The notes under the pieces: generated by a model
Told to the model about the DNA's origin: nothing
The model's input: only the letters and a program-made list of their open reading frames with translations
The model's database searches: none
Program-made: the position numbers and the translations under genes
Origin: Trochalopteron elliotii
Lineage: Eukaryota; Chordata; Aves; Passeriformes; Leiothrichidae
DNA: 64,000 nt
NCBI GenBank assembly: GCA_024734555.1
Contig: JANPWX010000033.1
Coordinates: forward strand, 7,532,559 to 7,596,558
Direction: 5' to 3'
Shown here: positions 1 through 17,300 of the stretch, one piece after another
Numbering within the stretch: the stretch's first letter is position 1
Layout of the letters: every line of letters starts with the position of its first letter

Positions 1-4862
<4,862 letters not shown>

Positions 4863-5974
4863 CTCTGAAATGTACTCAGCAGCATTGAAACAGGAATTAA
4901 AAATCAGGGAAGCAGCATCTCTCTCTCAGGAGAGGTTAGAGATGGAGCAAAACCAAGAACCAACAAACCTTGCTAAAGCATGGAGAAGTAGTCACAATGG
5001 GTAAGTGGAAAGATGATGTTTCCAGTAAATTGTTCTTACTGCAACTCATGATCTTTATGTTTTGGGCCTCCCAATTCTCCTGTCCATGAGGGAAGAGGTA
5101 GGGGGAGGAGGGAGTGAGCAAGCATCTTGTGGTTTGGCATGTTTTGGTGGGAACACTAATTTGGGGAGTACCATTCCTAAACCACAGGATCATGTTAAAG
5201 CCTAGAACACAACTGAAGTTAATCCATAGTTTAATTGCAGTTAGATAACCTGAAGTTTAATTGTACTTTGATTAACCATCACCTAAACTGCTGCTACAGC
5301 CTTTCTGCAGTGTCACATCTCTACCAAGGACAAGAATGCTGCCATTTCAGTGTGGTGTCTGGCAATAGCCAGTCCTTGGCTCCTTTCCAAGTCACTCTTA
5401 AAGGAAAAAGCATCTGTACTTAAAACTGGAGGCAGAAGTACCAGGATTAAAAACCTGAAGAATCTTAATATGATAATTTTTTCAGCACTTTGCAGACATA
5501 AGCTAACTTTGCCCCAAGTCCAGTCCTACTGCTTCCTAACCCTTCTGTGGCAATCCTCCTTAGAGAGCACAGCTGCTCGTGACCTGGCCTTACATCAAAG
5601 ACAAATTCTTCTGCACCTAAAGAAGGGACAAAACACAACCACAGTGCCAGTTAGAAGTGTTCCAGGTCAGAGACTCAGCCAGCTGCCTTGCACATACTGC
5701 ACTGACTTTTCACCTGCTTGAGGTGCTACACCAGGTGTCATTTCCATTGCACAACTGGATTTGTGCTGTCCCTGTACAAGCAGGAAGCACTTGCTGAGAA
5801 AGGCTTCTTTCAGCTGCATATATCAGCTTGCAGGGCTGACTAAAACATTTGCATGTTTCAATCCCTAAACATGCACTGAGAGTCCCAACCCCAGAATATG
5901 GAGAATTACAAGCACAAAACAGCCTCCAAGAAAGCTGTGCAGGCATTACTGAGAACAGGAACATCAATGATAGT
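4863..5974. other. KDM8 3' UTR and convergent intergenic space
   Basis: No gene is seen between the KDM8 stop and the NSMCE1 polyadenylation signal. Two ATTAAA variants on the plus strand (4896-4901 and 5446-5451) are possible KDM8 polyadenylation signals; there is no plus-strand AATAAA here. The short open frames are not family-like. The two genes end tail to tail about 1.2 kb apart. Confidence 0.6.
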
Positions 5975-5980
5975 TTTATT
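5975..5980 (-). promoter_or_regulatory. NSMCE1 polyadenylation signal (AATAAA)
   Basis: A canonical AATAAA on the minus strand about 115 nt past the NSMCE1 stop codon, giving a short 3' UTR. It is the first such signal after the stop. Confidence 0.75.
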
Positions 5981-6093
5981 GTAAGATTCTTAGAACTTTA
6001 GAAAATGAGTACACTGAGCATTATTACTAATGAATACAATACAGTCTGGCTACTCTGCCAGACTGGGGGAAACAGATGTCACTGACATCAAGT

Positions 6094-9000
6094 TTAACTG
6101 GCATCATCTAGGGCCAAGGATGGAGCTCTGTGGTGAGTCTGGGAGCTCATCCGACTCACACCTGTAAAGAAAATTAAAGGAAGGTTAATGGACAACACAC
6201 AAAAAATAGGTAATATTGGATAACCTCCTTTTCTAAAATGCTTTGTATATTCCTCTGTTGCTGTTCACAATGTCCAGTTTTACTAGACAAATGGAGGAGT
6301 TCCAAAGAGATTTTTAGATGCTTGTTATTTCCAGAAGTTCTAGTGTCATGGGTTGTGTGTGCTTCTGTTCCTTCCCCCCTCTCCCCCCCACCTCCTAAAG
6401 ATAGTTATAAAAAAATATGCCCCTGTGGCAGTCTTTGGGCACTGGGGGCTCAATGCTGCCTGTGTGGTTTAGTGTCTGAAACATACCACTGAAGTCAGAA
6501 ATAGCTGATACTCAGTTATAAATAATACAGGCAGTGCCACTGAACATCACACCCCATTTCCTAGTATTATTACATTCAATTTTCTTAAAAATACGTTGCT
6601 TGTTACCTGGGGTGTCACAAGACCAGAATTCATTACACTCAGGACAGCGGGGTTCAGTCTGGCCTCTGAAGTACTTTCTGACACAAGGTAAGTGCATTCC
6701 AGTTCCACAGGATTCACATACTTGGCTCTGAAATCAAGAGTGTTGATTCATAAAACCTTTCCTTCAATTTAAGAGAAAGTTGTTACAAAGAGCAGCAGAT
6801 ATGCAATGCTTTGTTCCAAGGAATGGTTCCCACAATATGGGTGGTGGACACACTCAACAGTCAAAGCTGGTAAATGGTAAAAAGAGGTATTTTTCTGTAA
6901 ACTAGGGAAAGCATCACAAACCTCAGCTATGACCACCCAAGTCCATTGGCTGAGGTGATAAAACACGTTACCTGGATGGCGAGGCTGTGACAGATGTTAC
7001 ATTTCCTTGCCACATCCTGGTAGTTGGTGAGAATGTACTGTTCCATCTCAATTATGCAACGAGTATGCAGAGTATATTCTCCATTTTTCTAAGGAAACAA
7101 TTGGTAAGATGAGGCATTTCTTTTAACTCCTTTTACCTTTTTTTGACTTTGCTAACCGCCTGTTAACAAGCCACTTTTTTCTATCATCATGAAACCAACA
7201 TGTTGGTAAAATGCAATGCCAGAACACTTTTGAAATAGCAGAACTCCTTTGTTTAGAGGAGCAGAATAAAAATCCCACACCTTTAATAGAGACCTAGTCC
7301 TTGGGAAGCATAGATGAGTAAGCTCCTTAACAGAGGCATACTGTTTTGGGATCCTCCATATATGTTAGAGGAAATCCTCCCAGCTTTCAGCAAAACCTAG
7401 GCATTTCCTGCTTGAGGTATCTTTAGAAATATCTGCCAAATCAACTTAATATGTAAGTAACTGTGTGCCAGCAGACTGGAGATCTAGGATGCAGTGACTC
7501 CAGCAGAAAAGGAATTCTCACTTGGCAAGCAGCTGCAGTGTCCACATGGTGAGCTCATCTACACTGCTCCCTCCTAAAATAAAACAGGTGTAACCATGTG
7601 CACAGTGGCCTGTGCATTTCTGGTGTGGGAGTTTTCAACATGTCTGGCCTTACTCCTTTTCAGGAAATGCTAAATGCAACTAATGGCACTGATCACCCTG
7701 AAAAGCTTTCCCCAGCTCTTGTTCCAGGTTGAAGGATGCTGTGCTCTTGTGTACAAAGGATGTCTGTGCAGGATCACTGGGCAGGACTTGGACACACAAA
7801 CACACCTGGCTCAGGTACAAGAAACTGAAACCATGTGGTCCTGCACACACCTACCCAAGGACTTTCTCCTTCTAAGTCTACTTCCTTTTTTGCAAAACTC
7901 ACTGGAGCAGCAATAAGCATGGGCCCCATAAGACCATTTGTGTCATCATTCATTCAAGAAGAGATCCAGTGTCAGCTACCACATCATAAGAACATGGTAG
8001 CTGGACCCTTTGAACTACAAACACTTGAATGCAGTTACCTCAGAGAGCCACTTATCCTCCACAAAAACTTTCAGCACTTGTTCTGCTTCCTTTTTCTTTA
8101 TTTTCTTTGTCTTAAGTTGGTCAGCCAAGTTTAAAATATCTGTAGATGAGGCAAAGCCATTTTCTGATAAAATTATTAGCTCCATCTACAGGAAGAAACA
8201 TTACCAAGTATTAGAAACACTGCAATTAGGCAGACACACCCAACAGTAATGTGCTGATGTGCATTGTTTTAGCAGCCATGTACGTGAGAGATACTACAGT
8301 ATATGGCTTGAACCAGAATTGTAAAACAAAGGCCAAAAGCTGAAACAATCATTGTCCCACTGACAGTTTCTATCTTTTCCAAGAAAACATTTTCACAAAC
8401 AGAAGTATACTGACTAAATGAAGCTGCATTCAGGGACCCCTGGACACACTCAGTGGTGACAGATCCACTTCTTTTGATCTGCTCTTTGTCAAAGATCTTT
8501 TGAGGAAAAACCTCAACAACCACAGACAAACGTTTACATGCAAATAAGCAAATTCATTTTGTATGTTCCTAGCATTAAAAACTATTGTATATTACTAAAT
8601 TACTGAAGCCAGTGAAAAACTCGGCAATCATGACTGAAAATCCAGAAGAAAGTTGTTTGTGTAACTAAAAGTAGGTGTGTTGAGTCCCTAACCCCAAGCA
8701 GCCCTTCCCTGGTGCTGATTTTGCCTTACCCATAACTGACTTACAACAGCAAATCATTACTTGCAAATCATACTTTCATCCCTGCCCACCCCACCCATTT
8801 GATCTCAGATAAACGTAGGTAAAATGGCAACTACTTCTCAACCACATCTTTATTTGCATTTTCATTCATTTTAAGATTATATCTTCACAAAAATATCATT
8901 TACTAAGTGATAACTGACATACTTACTGTTTTTCTGAACAATTCTAATTCCATTTCTGTGTAGTCAGATGCCATTTTAGTTACTTCAGTTTCTGCCAAAT

Positions 9001-10539
9001 TCACCTACAAATAAATAAAGTAATATAAAGTGCTGGTGTAGTTTCATACCAGAAACTGTAAAAAAACACCTGAGCATCACAGGTGCTAGATAGGTCTGGT
9101 ACTCAACAGCAGCAGGAACTATGCTATCAGTCAGCTTTTTTTTCACTGTGAAAACCAGTTGCCTGTGTTTTCTACTCTTATTGCACATGCTACTACTATT
9201 AATTATTAGCTCAGCTGGCAAAGGAAAAGTTAAAAGCAGCAGCTGATGTTAGAATAGCTCTGGTATGGTCTTTTGCAATTACTAGATAACCTTCTCTGAC
9301 ATGCACATTGCAGATCATCTGGGGAAACAACTTCTAGGCCACTCCTCAGCAACCCTTTTGTGCTAGGTTGATTTTTGAATGGGGGGAAAAAGAAAACTGA
9401 TGTTGGACAGCTCTCTCTGTTTTCTAGTTTAAAAATCTGTCTCAGTAAAGAAAGTCTCCTCTGGAAAAGGAATCTCACTTCAGCACTTAAGCAATGTTTA
9501 TGCTAAGTAACTCCAACACTGCTGTCATCCTTGCTGCCATGTCCTATTCCCACACACCTGGGCTGTGACAGTTTATCCTCCCAGCAGCTCCTGCAGCCAC
9601 TGCAGCCTCACACAAACACAGCACAGCAGGTACCTACTACAGCATAATGTGCTCTCCCATTGTCTTCTGATATTCCTTTCCGGATCTGCATAAACAAAGG
9701 CTGCAGGTGGCTGTTAATAGTGCTGATGAAATCATCCAGCTTATCGTGTGCATAGTAAACTGAAAACGAATGAGAAAAACCACATACAGAGAAAAGTCAA
9801 ACAACTACACATCAGGCAGATCTTTTTATGTGAAATACACATGGACTACTTCATTCTGACCTTACATCTATGGGTAAGTAGGTACAAAGTCACAGAAAAC
9901 CAGAAGAGTCCATGCAGAGTGAGTAGCATGGTGGCATGGCACAGGGACACTCCTAAGCCTGGCAGGAGCACAGCTTCCAGGACTTGAAATGGACAATACA
10001 GTGCAGGTGAAGTGGGAAGAAATTCACAGCAATTCACCAGGAAACCTCATCTCATCCTCACTAAAATGTTTCTGCAGCAGTCATCTCTCCTACAACACCT
10101 GGGAGAAATAACTGAAGGGCATTTACTTAAAAGTGTTCACGACAGTGAAGTACTTTCAGTGTCAGAAATTATGTTTTTAAAATCATTTATGTGTATAACC
10201 TATAAACAACAACCCTGATAAATTAAAAAGTACTATATATGAATCTAACCTAACTAGAAGTTAGTTTACTCATTGCTATAGTATTTTATCTTTCAGAAAC
10301 TAGAGGGAACACTTATATTAGTTTTTTAACTTTTTTAGCTAGTGCATGCCCTTCAGAAATCAAATTATTTGTAAGCTGCACCAGGAAAAAAAAAGTTCTT
10401 TCATCACCAAGACAGACACACCTTTATCAGTTTCACAGCAGTGCTGGTGTAATTTCCTGGCCTCTGATCCTTCTGTTATCCCATTAGACATCAGAATCTG
10501 CAAGAACCGTCGATGAGCATTGGTCATCTGAGCTGCCAT
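6094..10539 (-). CDS. NSMCE1: NSMCE1, SMC5/6 complex non-SMC element 1, RING-like subunit
   Basis: Seven minus-strand coding exons: 10539-10422, 9759-9638, 9004-8927, 8185-8039, 7088-6972, 6727-6607 and 6161-6094 (TAA). Together they make 256 aa (human about 266) with intact splice sites and frame. The N-terminal half has the winged-helix features of the family ([34 protein letters not shown]). The C-terminal C4HC3 RING-like domain is complete: C185, C188, C198, C201, H206, C209, C222 and C225, around [20 protein letters not shown] and [11 protein letters not shown]. The family subunit pairs with NSMCE3 (a MAGE protein) in the SMC5/6 complex for DNA repair and replication-fork stability, and stimulates ubiquitin ligation. 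The chosen start is the ATG at 10539. The same frame stays open upstream to an acceptor near 10581, so the true start may lie in an earlier exon at or in the sequence gap. The tail after the RING is short and not conserved. Confidence 0.95.
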
Positions 10540-10797
10540 CACCGTGTTTCGCCAGGCCTCAAGTGCTGCAGGAGGTTTAAGCTGGAATTAATGCACGTGT
10601 TCGTGCAAATTAAGAACACAACAGTCCAAGTGTACACAAGATTTAAATTAAAATCTATTACACTGAATGAAGGCAAAAAAAGCAGATCCCAAGGCTGTCC
10701 TCAGAATGCAGAGGGTGATGAGCTTTGAGGCTCCAGAAGGGTGCAACAGATAAAGTCCAACTAGTTTTAGCTACAGAAAAGAACATCGTAGGCATTG

Positions 10798-11163
10798 TGT
10801 TGTCACCCAAAATCGGGAATAAAACTCCTTAACACCAATGCAGTATTAAGAAGCAAGCAATACTTTATTGCAGCACGGGATGCACAGGGGCGTGACTCCT
10901 GCTTAACGTGCATAGTTGGCTCAAGGTGATACAGTAGGCGCTTGAGTCTGCACAGTTAGCCTCAGACGGTGTTCTTGGAGGGTCTTTAGGCACCCCTGGT
11001 GGTCACCGAGCCTCTAAACGTTGACACTGATCTGTATCCAGTGTGGCTTTCATTGCACAGTATGGTGCTGAGCAAACTGAATTGGGCCGGTTTGACTCAA
11101 CGCCCCACTAACGGCCACATAACGTTCCGTTAACCGTTACCGTCCCCTGCGGTACTGACAACA
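10798..11163 (-). mobile_element. Probable solo LTR of an endogenous retrovirus, minus orientation
   Basis: A 366-bp block begins TGTTGTCA and ends TGACAACA, a perfect 8-bp inverted terminal repeat with the TG...CA ends of an LTR. On the minus strand an AATAAA (10869-10864) sits about 65 bp before the 3' end, as expected for the R region. No internal retroviral coding sequence or primer-binding site flanks it, so it looks solo. Candidate target duplications (CATTG before, CTGTG after) match poorly, which suggests age or a slightly different boundary. It lies about 220 bp upstream of the NSMCE1 coding exons and points the same way. Confidence 0.6.
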
Positions 11164-11434
11164 CTGTGATGCCCCAAACCGAAAAATAACAGTGTTGGAT
11201 GACAAACACAACACCGTCTGTCTTTCTATGTTAGATAAAGCTCCTGCTCCCCACAAAGCCTGATTTGAGCACAGTCAGTCACACCGAGTGACTTCGGACA
11301 GAAAACCATCCTCTACAGCTTTCGAAGAACGCCTGAAGTACTTAAAGGTAGCTCAAGAAATTCCTGATCACTGCACCAACCGACTGCCCGCTTCTGGCTC
11401 AGCTCCGGCCTCGCCGCTTCGCCGCCGGCGCAGC

Positions 11435-11834
11435 NNNNNNNNNNNNNNNNNNNNNNNNNNNNNNNNNNNNNNNNNNNNNNNNNNNNNNNNNNNNNNNNNN
11501 NNNNNNNNNNNNNNNNNNNNNNNNNNNNNNNNNNNNNNNNNNNNNNNNNNNNNNNNNNNNNNNNNNNNNNNNNNNNNNNNNNNNNNNNNNNNNNNNNNNN
11601 NNNNNNNNNNNNNNNNNNNNNNNNNNNNNNNNNNNNNNNNNNNNNNNNNNNNNNNNNNNNNNNNNNNNNNNNNNNNNNNNNNNNNNNNNNNNNNNNNNNN
11701 NNNNNNNNNNNNNNNNNNNNNNNNNNNNNNNNNNNNNNNNNNNNNNNNNNNNNNNNNNNNNNNNNNNNNNNNNNNNNNNNNNNNNNNNNNNNNNNNNNNN
11801 NNNNNNNNNNNNNNNNNNNNNNNNNNNNNNNNNN
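11435..11834. other. Assembly gap (400 N)
   Basis: A run of exactly 400 N inside the CpG island. GC-rich promoters are often lost in assemblies. An apparent 282-codon open frame crossing this gap is an artefact of translating N. Confidence 1.
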
Positions 11835-11914
11835 GGGCCGGGCCCGGGCGGTGCCGCGTCCGGGGTCGGGAGCTCCCCGGTGCGGAGCCCGGCGCGGGGG
11901 CCGGTAGAGAAAAG
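11835..11914 (+). other. Candidate non-coding first exon of IL4R (3' end only)
   Basis: GC-rich sequence after the gap ends at a good donor (AAAG|GTACGT at 11914/11915). The IL4R signal-peptide exon begins at a splice acceptor (14278/14279), so an upstream non-coding exon must exist and this is the best visible candidate. There is no transcript evidence. Confidence 0.35.
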
Positions 11915-12420
11915 GTACGTCCGGTGGCGCCTTCGTCCCGGTGTCAGGACCGGCTCCTTCTCGTTACTTGTGCTGGGCGCGCCGTTTGCGCGGTCTGTGT
12001 ATTTCTCCGTGCCGGTTCTGGGAAGGGCGGAAAGTCCGTGCTCCCTCCGGAGCTTTTCCGGGCGGAGATGCCGGAGCCCGTCCCGTGCGGCGGCTCCGGC
12101 TGGAGCCCGCGGGCAGAATCGCGTCTCTTTCCTTGAGGTTGTTAAACTCGAGCGCTCCTTTTACAGTATTTTAGATGAAAGCGGTACAGTTCTCCGAAGT
12201 GTCGTTCCCGCCGGACGTGCTGCGCGCTGGGCGCAGCAGCCGCGCCTGTCCCGGGCCCGCGTTCCCCATCGGAGCCGTTCCCGGCCGTGCCCAGCCCGGG
12301 GCTCGGAGGCCCGCAGAGCTTCGGACCGGTTCGTGCTGAGCGCCCGGAAAGGGGCGGATTCTCATCCGAAGACATTACGCTCCGCACGGGCTTTCTTTTC
12401 AAGGTTTGGTTCGGAATCTG

Positions 12421-14278
12421 TTGGTGAACTTTTTGCTTTGCCATGTACTGCTTGTCTGTTTTTATTGAGTGTTTATAGCCGGTGCTTTAAACTAGAGAGT
12501 AAACTCTGGCTTAACTCTTTTTTTATCCACATCTGCAGATCCATTCTTCCATGAGAAGATGGTTTTGGTCTGCCATCTGCTCGTTTGGACATGCTTACGT
12601 GGTTCAGGATTCTCTGCCAAAGTTTTAAGAGCTCTGAGAGTTTCTTGGAACTCGAGTCATGTGGCAGTATTACCTAACAGTGAAAAGCAAATGCTTCCTC
12701 TCTTGAGAATTCCAGGAAAAAGGGAAATGAAGGAATTGGGTTTTTTTATGCCAGAGCAGTTGGCTCTTTTTTTTTGAACAGCAACAAAGGTGCTTGTTTT
12801 CTTTTAAAAAATGTATTATGCTGCTTAGTCACATTTCATCTATTCTCAGAACATGAAAAACTCAGCTCTTGAGTAATAGTTTTCTCAAGCTCTTATGAGA
12901 AATTTGTCTTTCGGGTTAGTCCTTTATTACTAGATAAGCAGTAACTGCCCCAGAGAAGGTCACAAAAGAGTCTCCATTCTGATTTTCTATTTTCATTAAC
13001 AATGTCCTTATCACTTAACTTCTGAGATGGATATTTTCAGTCAGACAGAGAGACACACCTCTGTCAGACACATGAAATGTGGTTCTGCTGCGTGGTTGGC
13101 TTGGGGAAGAGAGTATTGAGCTCCCATCCACAAATACTCTTCAGTGGTCTTTTCTGCTTCAGAATCTGACCAGGCTTCTGCAGAACACCCAACACCATTC
13201 ATCTGCTGAAGGAGATCTCTCCTCTCCTTTCCCCATCCCCCTGAGAGAATCATGAGGCTTTGAATTAAAAACTAGTGTACTACCTGGAGCCCTACAGGTC
13301 TAAACAGAACAGCTGAAGCTTGCAGGCAGCAAGAATACTCTGTCCAGACATGAAAGTTAGAAAATTCCAAAAGCATGAATGGAAGAGACTAAAGGGTGTG
13401 TCTTAACAATGGGCTGCTGAACAAATTTCATCCTACTTTATACTGAAAGCAAAGCCAAAAGCGTATTAGTAGCCTGAGTTCACCTACAAATTTACCAGAA
13501 TTTTAAATCCATCACATCCATTTGTGGTGATATGAAAGCTGGTACCCTTATCTTAGGCATTAAGTAGCTACATTGGTAAAGAAATCTTGGGGACACTTGC
13601 TATTTTTAAGTCTGAAATGAATTATTTAATCTGCTTTCAATCTACCTAGACAGTTTTGCCATGCTTAGGGACATAAAAGCTGCATTATTTTCCTTCTCCA
13701 GAGTTGTTCGGGTTATATCATGATTAGGTATGTGTTTTACAGCTTCTAATTATTTGATGTTTTAATGAATCTGCATTCTGTTGGAGCAATGCTCAGAGTT
13801 CTTTGCTAAACTTGTTTTTAAGAGGATGATACTCAGATTATCAAGGTACTGGTGACAGGACTTGGGGAAAACATTTTAGTCAATAGACTGGACACTACAT
13901 TCTTGAATTCTTTTACTTATCTGAGTGGAATCATAGGGCTTTGGTGACAATGGCACTGATTTTGGTCTAGTGCTTGCCCTTTTTTACCTTTTACATACTA
14001 GCAACTTTTCTTTTCTGGTAGCTAAAGACAGTAGGTCCACTGCCAATGTCAGTCCTGTATCCTCTGTAATTAAAATTTTGCAGATAAGTCTTCTTGCTCA
14101 TCTGTATTCTCCTTATTCTTCTACATGTCTCATTCCATGAGCTTATTTTAGGGGCCAGAGGTGGGAAACAGGTCCAGCAGGGGGTCTGAATTCTAACAGC
14201 TAGCAGAGTGGTAGGAAAAAGTACACCTTTACCTTAACTGAGGGAGGGATGTAAGCTTATTATGTTTTCTGTTGGCAG
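12421..14278. other. Putative IL4R 5' intron, no gene seen
   Basis: Moderately AT-rich sequence with no coding signal on either strand. The open frames are short and unlike any family I recognise. No clear repeat copy is visible. Confidence 0.5.
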
Positions 14279-14322
14279 AATTGCAACACAGTTTTTTCTA
14301 CTGAACCTGACCATTGTCAATA

Positions 14323-17300
14323 ATGGCAAGACTCTCAAGTATTGCACCATATACCCTGTGGATCCTTTTCTTTTCGTATACAAAATATGAAGGTATGTTT
14401 GTCAATATTTTAAGTTATTATACTGAAGTTTTTCTTGACCACTAGGTAACGCTATTACCACTAATTAACTACTATAAAATTTGTAACCTCAAATATCAGA
14501 AATATCTCTGTACTAGAAAAAAGTCTTCGATTTTTTTTTTTCCTTTATATTGACCTTTTCTTTGTGGGCAAGAAAAACTAGAAATTTGCAAAAAGGAGGA
14601 ACAGGTTTGGAAAGCCATCCCCTCCATCCCTGCTCTCTGATGTGCCCTGGACAGTCCCTGTGAGCAGGGTCCCAGTGTGGCCCAAGCAGCTGTGAGGCAG
14701 CTGTGTTTAGGGTTAGTTCATGAAGCTTAGTTGGCAGAAGCTGAGTATAAACATTGGTTGTTTTTGTTGCATCTTCTATGATGTTTGATTATAAATACTA
14801 ATATTTAAATATTTACTAATATTTATATTATATAATATAATATATTTACTAATATATAAATACTAAATATATAGTAATGGTTTTCAGTAATGTGTTTTTG
14901 TTTTCTGGAAAATGAATCTCATGCTTTGCTTTCTGTATTTTTTTAAACTAGTCCCACAGTAGTCTATAGGTTTTTTAGATCTCGTTTTGTTTTATAAAGC
15001 AAACCAAAATAGTTAAATGGCAATTTAAAATACTCTGTCTCTAAAAAAGAAGGTCTGTTAGCTGCTGTCTCATGTACTATGAAATAGTGCAATTTGAATT
15101 AATGAGAAGAATCAAGGTTTGCAAGAGTGCATTGGCAGGGTTGTCTGGTCTAGGTAGCTCCATCTTTTCATTTTCCTAAATGATCTTTATTAAAGTTTAA
15201 TCTTATTTTGTTTTGTTTGGGTGTGTTTGCCTAGTTAACTATGCATTTCAGGTTTCTTCAGCACTGTGTACACTTCGAGGACTAAAAAAGAAATTCGGTA
15301 TTTCAGTTCCCTCTTTTAACTATACAAACTCAAACAAACCCTGTACTGTGTATGATTTCAAAAGGAAATTCTCAAATATCTGAGCTTTTTTTAAAAAAAT
15401 ATGGTGTATCAGAGATGGAAAAGCAAGAAGGTGACAGGCAAAGAACAGAGAATATGATTTATAGTTCTGAGAAGACATGAGGGCACTGAATGGCAAGATG
15501 AAGTAAAACTGTTGGTCATCATAGCTTAACACAGCAGGAAGAACTTCATTTAATTGAAGTGTTCTTGAAAGTGTAAGATGATTAACACATTATTTTTCAA
15601 TGTCATTCATCTTTAAGGGCTTTAAATTGATAGTACTTCTGTTAAAAGTACATTTTAAAGCAAGAAAAGGAAACTAGCAATAAAATTACAAATCAAATAT
15701 AAACAACATCAACGGCATAATGATTATTGTAAAATAAAAAGCAGTGTGATGTTAAAGTGTTGCAGCAGTTTGACTTGGTGCTTTTTTTGATAAGTTTTAA
15801 AGGATTGGGTACCATGCAGGAAAAAAGGGAACCTAACGTGGTATTGCCATCCAGAAAGGACGTAACAGCAAAAGTTCTTATCTACAAGATAAATATTTAG
15901 CCTCAGTAACTAAACCAAAACATTTTCTAAGTATTTGAACACTAAAGAAACCATGAATCACAGTCAGTTCTAGGTTTATAAGCAGTCAATATTCCAGACA
16001 ACTTAGAATCCCTTGTGCTGTATATCATGTCCACTAAATGGTATCTGATCATCACATTTTACATTTGCAGATCCTGTACTCTATCAGAGTATGCAGAAGA
16101 TGGATCATAGTAAATAACACAAGTAGACTGCAGTAAAATAGGAATGTAGGGTAGATAAAATGAAATTAGATACTTTCAGCAAAAAAAAAGTTTGGGTTGA
16201 ATAATCTGAAATTTAGATTGCCCATTGGAAGGAATAAGCCTGTGAAGCAGAAGTGGCTGAAGGACAACAACCTTGCAGGATGTGAATAGTTGGCAAGTGA
16301 GTCTTGAATTTGCAATGTAAATTACCAGCATGGAGAGGTGGTAATGTACTGAACCATGTACACAAAATTTGGTCTTGTATAATTGCCACAGAAAATCTTC
16401 TAGCAGAATCCCTTTGGAAATTCTCAGAAAATCTTAATAGGATTCAAAAAAAACAGTCAAAGATAATGTAAATTTTTTGCAGGAGATTGACATGTAAAGC
16501 AGAAAAAGATTTACATTTATACAGCTTGTGTAAGAAAAGGGAGATCCTGTTATTATTTATCTGTGAAAGAGAAGTCAAACATCAGAAAAGGCAAATAATT
16601 GTCATGGATGATAAACATATTAGCTATTTCTAGGTATTTTCTAATGATCACATTCCAGGGTCCAGTACCAGGGTTGGCAAACTGTTTGTTAGTCCAAATA
16701 ACAACATGAACTTACTGTCACCCAGCTTCTCCTCTTCTGTTCTGTGTGTTACTCTTGTGGAGCACATTGAAGTAAAGGAATGTGAGGCTGGAAGGGATAC
16801 TGAAAACTGTGGATTCTATTTCCAATTTCAGTTCTAACAAAGATATTTTCACCAGTATATTCTATTTTTGTTGTTGTTGTTGTTTTGCTTAAATACTGCC
16901 AGTGAAAATAGTTATAAATTTGAACATTGGAGTGCAGAGACTCTGGCCTTTTGTGTACTTCCTCAGTGTCTGGCTCAGTGTGACTCAATCTCTCCTCGGT
17001 CTTGAGTGCTCTGATAACAATAAGTAGAAGACAGAACAGGAAGTACTGAGTGAAAGGAAGTAAAGATATCTAATAGAAGAAAGACTGTGGCAAGAAGATC
17101 TTCTAGGCACTGGGGAGCTGCTCTGGGGAGGCAAGAAGGTGTGCATTTGGGAGGCTTAGAACCATTGTAGGTAAAGCATAAGTCTGACTCTGTTAATTAA
17201 TCAGCATTTTGGGTTTTGAACCTTTTGTATTTAACAGGTGGGACAATGCTGTTTTGTAATTTAATGACGTGTTTTAAATAGAGCTGTTGGAATCAGATTT

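Larger units (their letters stand above)
11380..12420. promoter_or_regulatory. CpG island, probable bidirectional NSMCE1/IL4R promoter (with gap)
   Basis: Sequence on both sides of the N run is very GC- and CpG-rich, in contrast to the AT-rich flanks. It sits between the minus-strand NSMCE1 and plus-strand IL4R, so it is the natural shared promoter. First exons of both genes are probably here, and part of them may be hidden in the gap. Confidence 0.65.

Noticed and set aside
11288..12136. 282-codon open frame across the N gap
   Set aside because: Two thirds of it is undetermined bases; the rest is CpG-island sequence without family features.
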